Source: Streptomyces radicis
GTDB taxonomy: Bacteria > Actinomycetota > Actinomycetes > Streptomycetales > Streptomycetaceae
DNA: 64,000 nt
Assembly: GCF_003626575.1 (NCBI RefSeq)
Contig: NZ_RBDY01000022.1
Span: 48,040 to 112,039 of the forward strand
Reading direction: 5' to 3'
Below, one piece after another: positions 17,071-25,823 of the stretch. The notes beneath the pieces were generated by a model. That model did no database searches. It saw nothing but the letters and a program-made list of their open reading frames with translations, and was not told the origin of the DNA. Positions within the stretch are counted from its first letter, which is position 1. Every line of letters begins with the position of its first letter. The position numbers were made by a program, and so were the translations under genes.

Positions 17071-18054
17071 GTGGACGTCTCGTTGACCATGTGGCTACTC
17101 ACGGTGGCGGTGCTCTGCGCACTGATCGCCGTCGACTTCTTCTTCGGGCGCAAGCCCCACGAAGTGTCGCTCAAGGAGGCCGGTACATGGTCCGCCATCT
17201 GGGTCGCCCTGGCCGTGATGTTCGGCATCGGCCTGTTGATCTTCGAAGGTGGCACGCCCAGCGGTGAGTTCTTCGCCGGCTATGTCACGGAGAAGTCGCT
17301 CAGTGTGGACAACCTCTTCGTGTTCGTGCTGATCATGACCAAGTTCGCCGTTCCCGCGAAGTACCAGTCGCGGGTGCTGCTGGTGGGTGTGCTGATCGCG
17401 CTGGTGCTGCGCGGCCTGTTCATCGCGGCGGGCGCGGCGCTGATCGCGTCGTTCTCCTGGGTGTTCTACATCTTTGGCGCGTTCCTCATCTGGACCGCCT
17501 GGAAGTTGATCAAGGAGGCGCAGTCCGACGAGGAGGACGAGTACGAGGAGAACCGCTTCCTGAAGATGGTCGAGAAGCGCTTCCCGACCGCCGACCGGTA
17601 CCACGGCACCAAGCTGGTGATCAAGGAGAACGGCCGTCGGCTGATCACCCCGATGCTGATCGTGATGCTGGCCATCGGCAGCACCGACATCCTCTTCGCG
17701 CTCGACTCGATCCCCGCCATCTACGGCCTGACCGAGGACCCGTACATCGTCTTCACCGCCAACGCCTTCGCGCTGATGGGCCTGCGGCAGCTGTACTTCC
17801 TGATCGGCGGGCTGCTGAAGAAGCTGGTGCACCTCTCCTACGGCCTGTCGATCATCCTGGGCTTCATCGGCGTGAAGCTGGTGCTGCACGCGCTGCACGA
17901 GTCCGGGGTGCATGTGCCGGAGATCAGCACGCCGGTCTCGCTCGGCGTGATCTGCCTCGTGCTCGTGGTGACGACGATCACCAGCCTGCGGGCCAGCCGC
18001 AAGGAGCGGGAGAAGGAGGAGGCCGCGGCGAACGCCTCGGAGACGTCCTCGTAG
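17071..18054 (+). CDS. TerC-family membrane protein
   Basis: A 327-residue protein with 7-9 transmembrane segments in the TerC fold. It carries the conserved acidic motifs in TMs (EKSLSVDNLFVFVLI, GSTDILFALDSIPAI) and the charged cytoplasmic loop EEDEYEENRFLKMVEKRF. TerC/Alx proteins are linked to tellurite resistance and, in better-studied members, to manganese export or metallation of secreted proteins. The GTG at 17071 is chosen over an ATG at 17056 because CGGAGGA lies 3 bases before it. No yybP-ykoY riboswitch can fit in the short leader. A strong hairpin follows at 18078. Confidence 0.92.
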   Translation: MDVSLTMWLLTVAVLCALIAVDFFFGRKPHEVSLKEAGTWSAIWVALAVMFGIGLLIFEGGTPSGEFFAGYVTEKSLSVDNLFVFVLIMTKFAVPAKYQSRVLLVGVLIALVLRGLFIAAGAALIASFSWVFYIFGAFLIWTAWKLIKEAQSDEEDEYEENRFLKMVEKRFPTADRYHGTKLVIKENGRRLITPMLIVMLAIGSTDILFALDSIPAIYGLTEDPYIVFTANAFALMGLRQLYFLIGGLLKKLVHLSYGLSIILGFIGVKLVLHALHESGVHVPEISTPVSLGVICLVLVVTTITSLRASRKEREKEEAAANASETSS

Positions 18055-18077
18055 TCTCCCGCCGCTCGCCGGCTTCG

Positions 18078-18114
18078 GCCGCGGGGGACGTGGAACCACC
18101 ACGGCCCCCGCGGC
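18078..18114 (+). terminator. hairpin terminator after terC
   Basis: Inverted repeat of 16 positions with one A-G mismatch (18078-18093 with 18099-18114), loop of 5, lying 24 bases after the terC stop. No T tract. Confidence 0.65.
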
Positions 18115-18167
18115 GTTCACCTTGGGACGGAGTGTGCGCGCCGACGGAAGACGGAGGGGGCAGGCCC

Positions 18168-18452
18168 GTGGGGACCGAGCCGAAGGGGCAGGACGGCCCC
18201 GAGCGCGACGAGTGGGACGACGTCGTGCTGGACGAGAGCTTCGTGCGGGACGCCGAGGTGCGGGAGCCCACCGCGCGGACCCGCATGCTGAGGGAGCGCT
18301 GGAAGGACGGGGGCCCCGCCCCGCAGCCCTGGCGCTCCGACGACCCGCCCGCGGGCTGGATACATGGCGGCGGACGGCGCGGCGAGCGGCCGGCGCGGCG
18401 GCGCAAGCGCCGCTGGTTCCGCAGGAAGGGCAAGGACGACGGCGGCGAGTGA
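18168..18452 (+). CDS. conserved small hydrophilic protein, unknown function
   Basis: A 94-residue, highly charged protein: an acidic N-terminal half (DEWDDVVLDESFVRDAEV), then ARTRMLRERWK, then a Pro/Trp motif (PWRSDDPPAGW) and an Arg/Lys-rich tail (RRRKRRWFRRKGKDDGGE). I recognise the general pattern from Streptomyces conserved hypotheticals but no function. The GTG at 18168 is preceded by GGAGGGGG at a spacing of 7. Another in-frame GTG at 18132 has a weaker site. It ends one base before the ROK gene's start and is probably co-transcribed with it. Confidence 0.6.
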   Translation: MGTEPKGQDGPERDEWDDVVLDESFVRDAEVREPTARTRMLRERWKDGGPAPQPWRSDDPPAGWIHGGGRRGERPARRRKRRWFRRKGKDDGGE

Positions 18453-18453
18453 C

Positions 18454-19653
18454 GTGCGGACGACCTCACGGGACATCCGCACGGCGAACCGTTACCGCGT
18501 GCTGCGCCAGGCCATCGCCGACTCCCCCGCCTCCAGGCCCCGCCTCGCCGAGGCGACGGGGTTGAGCCCGGCCACGGTGGCGACCCTGGTCGGCGAGCTG
18601 CTCGACCAACGGATGCTGGTGGACGCCGGGTTCGAGGACTCGGGCGGCGGGCGCCCCCGCGGGCTCCTCGCGGTGAACCCCGAGGGGGGCGCGTTGATCG
18701 GCGTGGACGTCGCCGAGACCTATGTCCATGTCGAGGTCGTGGACCTCACGTTACGCACCCTGGCCCGCGCCCATGAGGAGCTGTACCCGCGCGACCACGC
18801 CCCGGCCGCGCTGGTCCGCCGCATCGGCGGCGCCGTGCGCGCCGCCACCGCCGGGGCGGCGACCCGCGGGCCGCTGCTCGGCGCGGGCATCAGCATGCCG
18901 GGGATGGTGGACCGGGAGGGCGGCGTCTCGGTCTACGCGGCGAACTGGGGCTGGCACGACGTCCCGTTGCTCGACCTCCTCTCCGGCGAGGTGCCGTCGC
19001 CGCTCTATCTGGACAACCCCATGCGGGCCTGCCTGGTCGCCGAGCTGTGGTTCGGCGCGGCCAGCGGCCACGAGGACGCCGTGGTGGTCAACCTCGGGAC
19101 GGGCGTGGGCGCCGGGCTCGCGCTGGGCGGCGCGCTGCACCGGGGCGCGTCCAACAGCGCGGGCGAGTGGGGCCACACCCAGCTGGTGCTCGACGGGCGG
19201 CCCTGCCACTGCGGGCGGCACGGCTGCGTCGAGAGCTATGTCGGCGCCCCCGGCATCATGCGGACGCTGCGCGAGATCGACGCGGGGAGCCCGTTGCTGA
19301 GCGAGGAGGACCAGACGGCCACCGTGGACCGGCTGGCCCGCGCGCACGGCGCGGGCGACCCGGTGGCGGCGCGGGTGTTCGCGGAGACCGGCGGCTATCT
19401 GGGCGCGGCGCTCGCCGATCTGGTCAACCTGCTCGACCCCGAAGTGATCATCCTGACCGGCTGGGTGGCCAGGGCGCTCGGCACCCCGCTGCTCGACGAG
19501 GCCCGCGCGGCGGTGGCCCGGCACGCGCTGAGCCGCCCGTTGGAGAGCACGGAGATCGTGCTCAGCCCGATCCGGGTCAACCCCGTGAGCCTCGGCGCCG
19601 CGACGTTCGCCCTCGAGGGCGCGCTCGCCTCGGTCGGCCGCGGCCGCAGGTGA
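18454..19653 (+). CDS. ROK-family transcriptional regulator with a TTA codon
   Basis: A 399-residue ROK repressor. The N-terminal winged helix spans about 5-60 (SRPRLAEATGLSPATVATLV). The ROK kinase-like domain follows, with LGTGVGAGLALGG and zinc-binding CHCGRHGCVESY near residue 250. These proteins usually repress sugar-use genes and respond to sugars. The GTG at 18454 starts one base after the stop of the upstream small gene, so translation is coupled. Leu100 is encoded by TTA (18751-18753), the only such codon I found in a real gene here. In Streptomyces TTA codons depend on the bldA tRNA, so this regulator may be made mainly in developing or late-phase cells. Confidence 0.9.
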   Translation: MRTTSRDIRTANRYRVLRQAIADSPASRPRLAEATGLSPATVATLVGELLDQRMLVDAGFEDSGGGRPRGLLAVNPEGGALIGVDVAETYVHVEVVDLTLRTLARAHEELYPRDHAPAALVRRIGGAVRAATAGAATRGPLLGAGISMPGMVDREGGVSVYAANWGWHDVPLLDLLSGEVPSPLYLDNPMRACLVAELWFGAASGHEDAVVVNLGTGVGAGLALGGALHRGASNSAGEWGHTQLVLDGRPCHCGRHGCVESYVGAPGIMRTLREIDAGSPLLSEEDQTATVDRLARAHGAGDPVAARVFAETGGYLGAALADLVNLLDPEVIILTGWVARALGTPLLDEARAAVARHALSRPLESTEIVLSPIRVNPVSLGAATFALEGALASVGRGRR

Positions 19654-19724
19654 GGCACCGGGCAGAATCGTCGCGGGGCGAGCCGATCGCGGACCCCGAG
19701 GCAGTCGGCGTGAGGAGCGAGAGC

Positions 19725-20522
19725 TTGACCGTGCCCGACGTTTTCCGGCCCGCCGCGGTGGACACCGGCACGCCCCCCGGCGGTGGGGCGCCGTTGCTGC
19801 TGCTGCACGGCTGGAGCTGCGACGGCGAGGACTGGGCCGCGCTGCTGCCCCTGCTGAGCCCCCACCACCGGCTGCTCGTGCCCGACCTGCCGGGGCACGG
19901 CGGCACGCCTGACCGGCCCGACCGCTGCGCGCCCCGCGAGGTGGCGGCCGATCTCGCCGCGTGGCTGCGGGACCTGGGCACGGGCCCGGTGATCGCGGTC
20001 GGCCACTCGATGGGCGGGCAGGTCGCGGGCGCGCTCGCCGTGGAGCACCCGCGCCTGGTCCACTCGGTGGTGACGCTGGCCACCGGGTACGGCGGCGACG
20101 GCGCCGACGCGGCGGCCCGGGCGGCGGCGGAGCAGGAGGCGCTGCTGCGGGAGGGCACGGCGTGGGCGGTCAGGGCGCTGGCCGACAAGTTCGCCGAGGC
20201 CACGCCGCCCGCGCTGCGCCGCAGGCACGAGGGCCTGCTGGCCGCGATGGATCCCGGGGTCCTGGCCCGTTATCGGGAGGGGATGTATCTGGCGCGGGGG
20301 GCGTTCGGGCTGCGCTCGGCGGCCGAGGTGTATCTGCGGCGGCGGCGCTGCCCGACGCTCGCCGTGCACTCCTCCGCCGCCGCGGCCGCCTGGGAACGCT
20401 CCCTACCCGCGCATCCGCGCTCCCGCGTCGTCCTCTGGGAGGGCGCGGGGCACTTCCTGCACGAGGAGCGGCCGACCGAGCTGGCGCGGCTGCTGCGCTC
20501 CTGGTGCTCCCCCGGCGGCTGA
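19725..20522 (+). CDS. alpha/beta-fold hydrolase
   Basis: A 265-residue hydrolase. The oxyanion segment is LLLLHGWSCDGEDW, then VPDLPGHGGT. The nucleophile elbow is GHSMGG and the C-terminal histidine is in GAGHFLHEE. The overall pattern resembles epoxide-hydrolase/lactonase-type enzymes, but the substrate cannot be told. The TTG at 19725 is chosen because GAGGAG lies 7 bases upstream. GTG codons at 19710 and 19731 are alternatives. It lies 71 bases after the ROK regulator and may share its transcript. Confidence 0.85.
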   Translation: MTVPDVFRPAAVDTGTPPGGGAPLLLLHGWSCDGEDWAALLPLLSPHHRLLVPDLPGHGGTPDRPDRCAPREVAADLAAWLRDLGTGPVIAVGHSMGGQVAGALAVEHPRLVHSVVTLATGYGGDGADAAARAAAEQEALLREGTAWAVRALADKFAEATPPALRRRHEGLLAAMDPGVLARYREGMYLARGAFGLRSAAEVYLRRRRCPTLAVHSSAAAAAWERSLPAHPRSRVVLWEGAGHFLHEERPTELARLLRSWCSPGG

Positions 20523-20549
20523 TCGCCCGCCTGGGCTATGCTGCCGCTC

Positions 20550-20600
20550 ATGGGACCGTCCTACTGGCATACCGTCACCCCGCCGCCGGTCGCCCGCTGA
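20550..20600 (+). CDS. possible leaderless leader peptide upstream of EamA gene
   Basis: A 16-codon frame (MGPSYWHTVTPPPVAR, then TGA) whose ATG lies exactly 7 bases after a TATGCT -10 element (20537-20542), the spacing expected of a leaderless transcript. The peptide contains Tyr-Trp-His and a Pro triplet. It is followed by a GC-rich hairpin (20655-20688) before the EamA start. This resembles attenuation leader architecture, in which ribosome stalling controls a transporter gene. The -35 region is weak. The regulatory function is inferred. Confidence 0.4.
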   Translation: MGPSYWHTVTPPPVAR

Positions 20601-20752
20601 GGGCGCGCGGCGCGACGTCCGCGCTTCGCCGGTCTTCCACGACCTGACGGCAACGGGCCCGCTCCCGCCACGCGGTGAGCCGGGGCCCCACCCTGGCGCG
20701 CCCTCCCGCTGAGCCCTCTTCCCCCGGAACTCAACGGAGCAGGACGTCCCGC

Positions 20753-21682
20753 ATGTCTTCTTCTTCCCTGTCCTCACCCCTGCCCTCGCCCACCCTCTCC
20801 CCCGTGGGAGGGGCGCCCCTCGTGCTGGCCGCCGCCACGCTGTGGGGCACCACGGGCACGGCCGCGCACCTCGCGCCCGAGGCGGCGTCCGCGCTGTCGA
20901 TAGGCGCCGCCACCATGGGCGTCGGCGGGCTTCTCACCTTCGCCACGGCGGGGCGCTCCGCGCTCGCCGTGCTGCGGGGCGGCGCCGAGGCGCTGCGCTG
21001 CGCGCTGCTCGGCGCGCTGTGCGTCGTCGTCTACCCGCTGGCCTTCTACACCTCGATGGCCTGGGCGGGCGTCGCGGTGGGCACGGTGGTCTCCATCGGC
21101 AGCGCGCCCGTCGTGGCCGCGCTGCTCGAACGCACCCTTGACGGCGCCCGGTTGACGGGCCGCTGGCTCGGGGCGACGGCCTGCGCGGGCGCGGGCTGCC
21201 TCGCGCTGGTCGCGGGCGGGCCCGTCGACGGGGGCGGCGACCGGATGGCGGCCGGTGTGGCGCTCGGTCTGCTGACCGGGGCCTCCTACGCGGCCTACGC
21301 CTGTGCCGGGGCCCGCCTCATCCGGCGCGGGCACTCGTCGCGGGCGTCGATGGGCGTGCTGTTCGGGCTGGCCGCGACGGTGCTGCTGCCGGTGCTGATG
21401 GCGACGGGCGGGCCGCTGGTGGGCGAGCCGCGCGGCGTGGCCGTCGTCGCCTATCTGGCGGTGGTGCCGATGTGGCTGGCGTATGCGCTGTTCGGCGCGG
21501 GCCTCGCCCGGGTGTCGGCGAGCACGGCGACCACGCTTTCGCTGTTCGAGCCGGTGGTGGCCGCGGCGCTCGGGGTCGTGGTGGTCGGCGAGCGGCTCGG
21601 CGGGCTCGCGTGGGCCGGGGTGGCCCTCATCGTGGCGGGACTGGCGCTGATGACGGCCCGCCGCCGCTCACGCGCCGCGTGA
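20753..21682 (+). CDS. EamA/DMT-superfamily transporter
   Basis: A 309-residue membrane protein with ten hydrophobic segments in two EamA repeats. The first starts at VLAAATLWGTTGTAA and the second at AAGVALGLLTGASYAAYACA, with the classic late motif STATTLSLFEPVVAAALGVV. The family exports amino acids and other small metabolites. The ATG at 20753 is preceded by GGAGCAGGA. Upstream in-frame codons have no better site. The 230-base leader contains a possible 16-residue leader peptide and a hairpin. A perfect terminator hairpin follows. Confidence 0.88.
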   Translation: MSSSSLSSPLPSPTLSPVGGAPLVLAAATLWGTTGTAAHLAPEAASALSIGAATMGVGGLLTFATAGRSALAVLRGGAEALRCALLGALCVVVYPLAFYTSMAWAGVAVGTVVSIGSAPVVAALLERTLDGARLTGRWLGATACAGAGCLALVAGGPVDGGGDRMAAGVALGLLTGASYAAYACAGARLIRRGHSSRASMGVLFGLAATVLLPVLMATGGPLVGEPRGVAVVAYLAVVPMWLAYALFGAGLARVSASTATTLSLFEPVVAAALGVVVVGERLGGLAWAGVALIVAGLALMTARRRSRAA

Positions 21683-21687
21683 CACGG

Positions 21688-21722
21688 GGCGCCCCCGGCC
21701 GCGCGAGGCGGCCGGGGGCGCC
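21688..21722. terminator. hairpin terminator, EamA / xylA convergent
   Basis: A perfect 15-bp stem (21688-21702 with 21708-21722) with a 5-base loop, starting 6 bases after the EamA stop and 75 bases from the convergent xylA stop. It may serve both directions. Confidence 0.8.
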
Positions 21723-21797
21723 TGGCCATGGCCGGGCGGTCGTCGACCGGCCCGCGACGACCGGCCGCCGCGGCGGCGGCCGACGCCAGTCACCGAT

Positions 21798-22970
21798 TCA
21801 CGGGCGGACGCCGAGGAGGTGATCCATCGCCAGCTGGTCCAGGGCCTCGAACGCCATGGCGCGCCGGCCCGCGACGTCCGGGTCGAAGTCCTCGAACGCC
21901 GAGCGGTCCGCGAGCAGCGCCGCCGCGGTCTCGCCGGGCTCCAGGGTCGGCGCGGCCAGCTCGTCGAGGCGCGAGGCGCGCAGCGCCTCCCGCACGGCCG
22001 GGTCGGCGCGGAAGGCGGCGGCGCGCTCCTTGAGGATCAGATAGTTCCGCATGCAGCCGGCGGCGGAGGCCCACACGCCGTCGATGTCCTCGGTGCGCGG
22101 CGGCTTGAAGTCGAAGTGCCGCGAGCCCTCGTACCCGGCCGTCTCCAGCAGGTCGACCAGCCAGAACGCCGAGCGCAGGTCACCGGCGCCGAAGCGCAGG
22201 TCCTGGTCGTACTTGATGCCGTTCTGCCCGTTGAGGTCGATGTGGAAGAGCTTCCCCGCCCACAGCGCCTGGGCGATGCCGTGCGGGAAGTTGAGCCCGG
22301 CCATCTGCTCGTGGCCGACCTCGGGGTTGACGCCGAACAGCTCGGGGCGCTCCAGGCGTTCGATGAAGGCGAGGGCATGCCCGACGGTGGGCAGCAGGAT
22401 GTCGCCGCGCGGCTCGTTCGGCTTGGGCTCGAGGGCGAAGCGCAGCGCGTAGCCCTGGCTGGTGACGTAGTCGGCCAGCAGGTCGAACGCCTCCTTGAAC
22501 CGGTCGAGGGCGGCGCGCACATCCTTGGCGCCCCCCGACTCGGCGCCCTCGCGGCCGCCCCAGGCCACATAGGTCTGCGCGCCGAGCTCGGCGGCCAGGT
22601 CGATGTTCCGCATGGTCTTGCGGATGGCGTACCTGCGGACGTCGCGGTCGTTGGCCGTGAAGGCGCCGTCCTTGAAGACCGGGTGGGTGAAGAGGTTGGT
22701 GGTGGCCATGGGAACGACCATGCCGGTGGCGTCAAGGGCCTGCCTGAAGCGCTTGATGTGGCCGTCGCGCTCGCTCTCCGAGGCGCCGAACGGGATCAGG
22801 TCGTCGTCGTGGAAGGTGACGCCGTGGGCGCCGAGCTCCGAGAGACGGGTGACCGACTCCACCGGGTCGAGGGCGGGGCGGGTGGCGTCACCGAACGGGT
22901 CGCGGCCCTGCCAGCCGACGGTCCACAGACCGAAGGTGAACTTGTCCGCGGGAGTGGGCTGGTATGACAT
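21798..22970 (-). CDS. xylA: xylose isomerase, class I
   Basis: A 390-residue enzyme converting D-xylose to D-xylulose (also glucose to fructose), the same length as the well-known streptomycete glucose isomerases. Catalytic His54 and Asp57 are in FHDDDL. The metal ligands are visible: EPKPNEPRGD (Glu/Lys near 181/183), NPEVGHEQMAG (Glu/His near 217/220), DLNGQ and HFDFKPPRTED. The ATG at 22970 has GAGGAG upstream. It is divergent from xylB across 130 bases that must hold both promoters and the ROK operator. Confidence 0.97.
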   Translation of the reverse strand: MSYQPTPADKFTFGLWTVGWQGRDPFGDATRPALDPVESVTRLSELGAHGVTFHDDDLIPFGASESERDGHIKRFRQALDATGMVVPMATTNLFTHPVFKDGAFTANDRDVRRYAIRKTMRNIDLAAELGAQTYVAWGGREGAESGGAKDVRAALDRFKEAFDLLADYVTSQGYALRFALEPKPNEPRGDILLPTVGHALAFIERLERPELFGVNPEVGHEQMAGLNFPHGIAQALWAGKLFHIDLNGQNGIKYDQDLRFGAGDLRSAFWLVDLLETAGYEGSRHFDFKPPRTEDIDGVWASAAGCMRNYLILKERAAAFRADPAVREALRASRLDELAAPTLEPGETAAALLADRSAFEDFDPDVAGRRAMAFEALDQLAMDHLLGVRP

Positions 22971-22989
22971 GGCTGCTCCTCGGCTCCCA

Positions 22990-23036
22990 GTATTTCGTGG
23001 TGGCCCGTATTTCGTCATGGCCGTTGACAAATTAGT
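22990..23036. promoter_or_regulatory. xylA-xylB divergent control region, candidate operator
   Basis: Two direct copies of GTATTTCGT (22990-22998 and 23007-23015, 17 bases apart) are followed by TTGACAAATTAGT (23024-23036), an A/T-rich block in otherwise GC-rich DNA. This is the likely binding region of the ROK regulator encoded downstream of xylB. TTGACA has no good -10 at 17 bases, so it may be part of the operator rather than a promoter box. Confidence 0.5.
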
Positions 23037-23100
23037 ATGCACGAGCCCCTTGGGGAAGCCCCCCGAACGCAGCGCACCACCCGCAGAGAGGACCGCGCCC

Positions 23101-24534
23101 ATGGCCGCACCGGATGGACCCCTCGTCATCGGCGTGGACAGCTCCACGCAGTCCACGAAAGTCCTGGTCGTGGACACCGCGACCGGCGCCGTGGTGGCGC
23201 GCGGGCAGGCCCCGCACGTGGTGACCGCCGAGCACGACAGCGACCCCGAGCAGTGGTGGTCGGCGCTCGTCGAGGCCGTCGAGCAGTGCGGCCCGGTCGC
23301 ACGGCAGGCCGCCGCCGTCTCGGTGGCGGGCCAGCAGCACGGCCTGGTGGCCCTCGGCGCGGAAGGCCGTCCCGTGCGCAACGCCCTGCTGTGGAACGAC
23401 ACCCGCTCCGCGCCGCAACGCGACCGGCTGATCGAGGAGTTGGGCGGGCCTGGGGTGTGGGCCGAGCGGACGGGGAGCGTCCCCGCGCCGTCGTTCACCG
23501 TGACCAAGTGGGCCTGGCTGCGGGAGAACGAGCCGGAGGCCGCCGCCGCCACCCGGGCCGTCCGCCTCCCGCACGACTACCTGACGGGGCGGCTCACCGG
23601 GCAGGGCGTGACCGGCGGCACGACCGACCGGGGCGACGCCTCGGGAAGCGGCTGGTGGTCGTCCGACACCGAGAGCTACGACGAGGCGATCCTGTCCCAT
23701 GTCGGCCTCGACCCGGCCCTGTTGCCCCGCGTGGTGGCCTCGGGCGAGGCCGCGGGGACGGTCGCGGCCGGGCTGCCGCTGCCGGAGGGGATCCTGGTCG
23801 CGGGGGGCACGGGCGACAACATGGCCGGGGCGCTCGGCCTCGGCCTCGGCCCCGGCCGCCCGGTGCTCAGCCTGGGCACATCGGGCACCGTCTACGCCGT
23901 CTCCGAGCGGCGGGCCACCGACGCGAGCGGCATCGTCGCGGGCTTCGCCGACGCGCGGAACGACTGGCTGCCGCTGGCCTGCACCCTGAACTGCACGCAG
24001 GCCGTCGACCGTTTCGCCGCGCTGGTCGGCCTGGACCGCGAGGCCGTCGAGCCCGGCGGCTCGGCCGTGGTGCTGCCGTTCCTCGACGGCGAGCGGACGC
24101 CCGACCTGCCGTACGCGTCGGGCCTCGTGCACGGGCTGCGGCACGGGACCACCCGCGGGCAGCTGCTCCAGGCCGCCTACGACGGCGCGGTGTTCGCCCT
24201 GCTGCGCGCCCTCGACTCGGTGCTCGACGACACCGCGGACACCTCGGAGCCGATCCTGCTGATCGGCGGCGGCGCCCGTGGCACCGCGTGGCGCGAGACC
24301 GTGCGCCGCCTCTCGGGCCGCCCGGTGAAGGTCCCGGTCGCCGACGAGCTGGTCGCCCTGGGCGCCGCCGCCCAGGCCGCGGGGCTGCTCCTCGGCCGCG
24401 ACCCGGCAGCGGTCGCCCGCGACTGGGAGACCACCGCGGGCCCGAGCCACGGCGCGGTCGAACGGGACGACGACGCGCTCGCCCGCCTCGACGCCACGCT
24501 CCACCACGCCGACGCGCTGCTGCGGCAGCGCTGA
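23101..24534 (+). CDS. xylB: xylulokinase
   Basis: A 477-residue FGGY-family kinase phosphorylating D-xylulose to enter the pentose phosphate pathway. The N-terminal phosphate motif is GVDSSTQSTKV. VSVAGQQHGLVAL and LLWNDTRS are xylulokinase-like substrate loops. The adenosine motif LIGGGARGTAWRETV is near residue 385. The ATG at 23101 follows GAGAGGA by about 8 bases. It is divergent from xylA and 8 bases upstream of the ROK regulator gene, completing a xylose-use unit. No xylose ABC transporter is present in the window. Confidence 0.95.
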   Translation: MAAPDGPLVIGVDSSTQSTKVLVVDTATGAVVARGQAPHVVTAEHDSDPEQWWSALVEAVEQCGPVARQAAAVSVAGQQHGLVALGAEGRPVRNALLWNDTRSAPQRDRLIEELGGPGVWAERTGSVPAPSFTVTKWAWLRENEPEAAAATRAVRLPHDYLTGRLTGQGVTGGTTDRGDASGSGWWSSDTESYDEAILSHVGLDPALLPRVVASGEAAGTVAAGLPLPEGILVAGGTGDNMAGALGLGLGPGRPVLSLGTSGTVYAVSERRATDASGIVAGFADARNDWLPLACTLNCTQAVDRFAALVGLDREAVEPGGSAVVLPFLDGERTPDLPYASGLVHGLRHGTTRGQLLQAAYDGAVFALLRALDSVLDDTADTSEPILLIGGGARGTAWRETVRRLSGRPVKVPVADELVALGAAAQAAGLLLGRDPAAVARDWETTAGPSHGAVERDDDALARLDATLHHADALLRQR

Positions 24535-24542
24535 GGGGCGTC

Positions 24543-25823
24543 ATGGTCAGGCCCGCCCCCGCGTCCCAGGCGGAGATGCGCCAGCGGAACCTCTCCCGGG
24601 TGCTGCACACCCTGGCCGAGGGGCCGCTCTCCCGCGCCGCCGTGGCCGCCAGGATCGGGCTGACCAGGGCCGCGGTCTCCACCCTGGTCGACGAGCTGCT
24701 GCGCGGCGGGCTGCTGGTGGAACGCGGACCGGGGCGGTCGGGATCCGTGGGCCGCCCCGGCACCGAGCTGCTGCTCGCCGACCGCGGCCCCTGCGGCCTC
24801 GGCGCCGAGATCGGCGTCGACCACCTCGCGGTCTGCGTCATGGACCTGCGCGGCGACGTCCGCGTCCGGCTCGAGCACGTGAGCCGGGGCCAGGGCAGCG
24901 ACCCGGCCGAAGTCCTCGCCCTGGTCGGCGAGATGCTGCGGCGGGCGACCGCCGAGGCCGCCCAGGCGGGGCTCTCGCCCGCGGGCCTGACCGTGGCCGT
25001 CCCCGGGCTCGTCGCGCGGGACACCGCGACGGTGCTGCGCGCCCCCAACCTCGGCTGGCACGGCGTCGACCTCGCGGGGCTGCTCCCCGTCGACCTCGGC
25101 CCTGTCGCGGTGGAGAACGAGGCCAACCTGGGCGCGCTCGCCGAGCTGTGGTCCGCGCACCACGGCACCCCGGGGCGCGACCGGCTCCCCGGCGCCGACA
25201 GCTTCGTGCACGTCTCCGCCGAGATCGGCATCGGCGCCGCCCTCGTCGTCGACGGCGAACTCCTGCGGGGCGCCCACGGCTTCGCGGGCGAGCTCGGCCA
25301 CCTGCCGGTGCACCCCAGGGGCCGCCCCTGCTCGTGCGGGGGCCAGGGCTGCCTCGAGACCTACGCGGGCGCCGAGGCCGTGCTGCGCGCCGCGGGGCTC
25401 GAGCCGGGCCCGGGCGTGCGGATGGGCGCGCTCAGCGCGCGCTGCGAGGCGGGCGAGCCGACGGCGTTGCGGGCCGTGCGGCAGGCGGGCACCGCGCTGG
25501 GCATCGCGCTGTCGGGCGCCGTCAACCTGCTCGACCCCCGGCAGGTGGTCATCGGTGGCGCGCTGGCCAGGCTCGCGCCCTGGCTGCTGCCGCCGGTCTC
25601 CCGTGAGCTGGCCCGCCGCACGTCCGTGGCGGCGGGCGGCCGCAACTCCCCCGTGCCGGTGACCGCTTCGCCCCTCGGCCCCGACGGCCCCCTGCTGGGC
25701 GCCGCCATGTCCGCGGTGCGCGCCGCGCTCGACCGCCCCGGCGAGCTGGTCAGGGGCCGTGCCGCGGGGGCGCGTTGGACGGCGACCGGACTTGGCGGCG
25801 CGGCCGACGGGGCGTCAGCATGA
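24543..25823 (+). CDS. ROK-family regulator, XylR type
   Basis: A 426-residue ROK repressor: N-terminal winged helix (about 10-70, SRAAVAARIGLTRAAVSTLV), then a ROK domain with AEIGIGAALVVDG, GELGHLPVHP and zinc motif CSCGGQGCLETYAG. Its position directly after xylB (ATG 8 bases past the stop, GAGGGGC upstream) makes it the likely xylose-responsive repressor of the divergent xylA/xylB promoters. The stop overlaps the ATG of a broken amidase gene. Confidence 0.9.
   Translation: MVRPAPASQAEMRQRNLSRVLHTLAEGPLSRAAVAARIGLTRAAVSTLVDELLRGGLLVERGPGRSGSVGRPGTELLLADRGPCGLGAEIGVDHLAVCVMDLRGDVRVRLEHVSRGQGSDPAEVLALVGEMLRRATAEAAQAGLSPAGLTVAVPGLVARDTATVLRAPNLGWHGVDLAGLLPVDLGPVAVENEANLGALAELWSAHHGTPGRDRLPGADSFVHVSAEIGIGAALVVDGELLRGAHGFAGELGHLPVHPRGRPCSCGGQGCLETYAGAEAVLRAAGLEPGPGVRMGALSARCEAGEPTALRAVRQAGTALGIALSGAVNLLDPRQVVIGGALARLAPWLLPPVSRELARRTSVAAGGRNSPVPVTASPLGPDGPLLGAAMSAVRAALDRPGELVRGRAAGARWTATGLGGAADGASA

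Noticed and set aside
23024..23052. TTGACA as the -35 box of a xylB promoter
   Set aside because: No TAnnnT-like -10 occurs 16-19 bases downstream; the element is better viewed as part of an operator region.
21798..23552. N-terminal extension of xylA through the divergent promoter region
   Set aside because: The frame is open by chance; the strong RBS and family start are at 22970.
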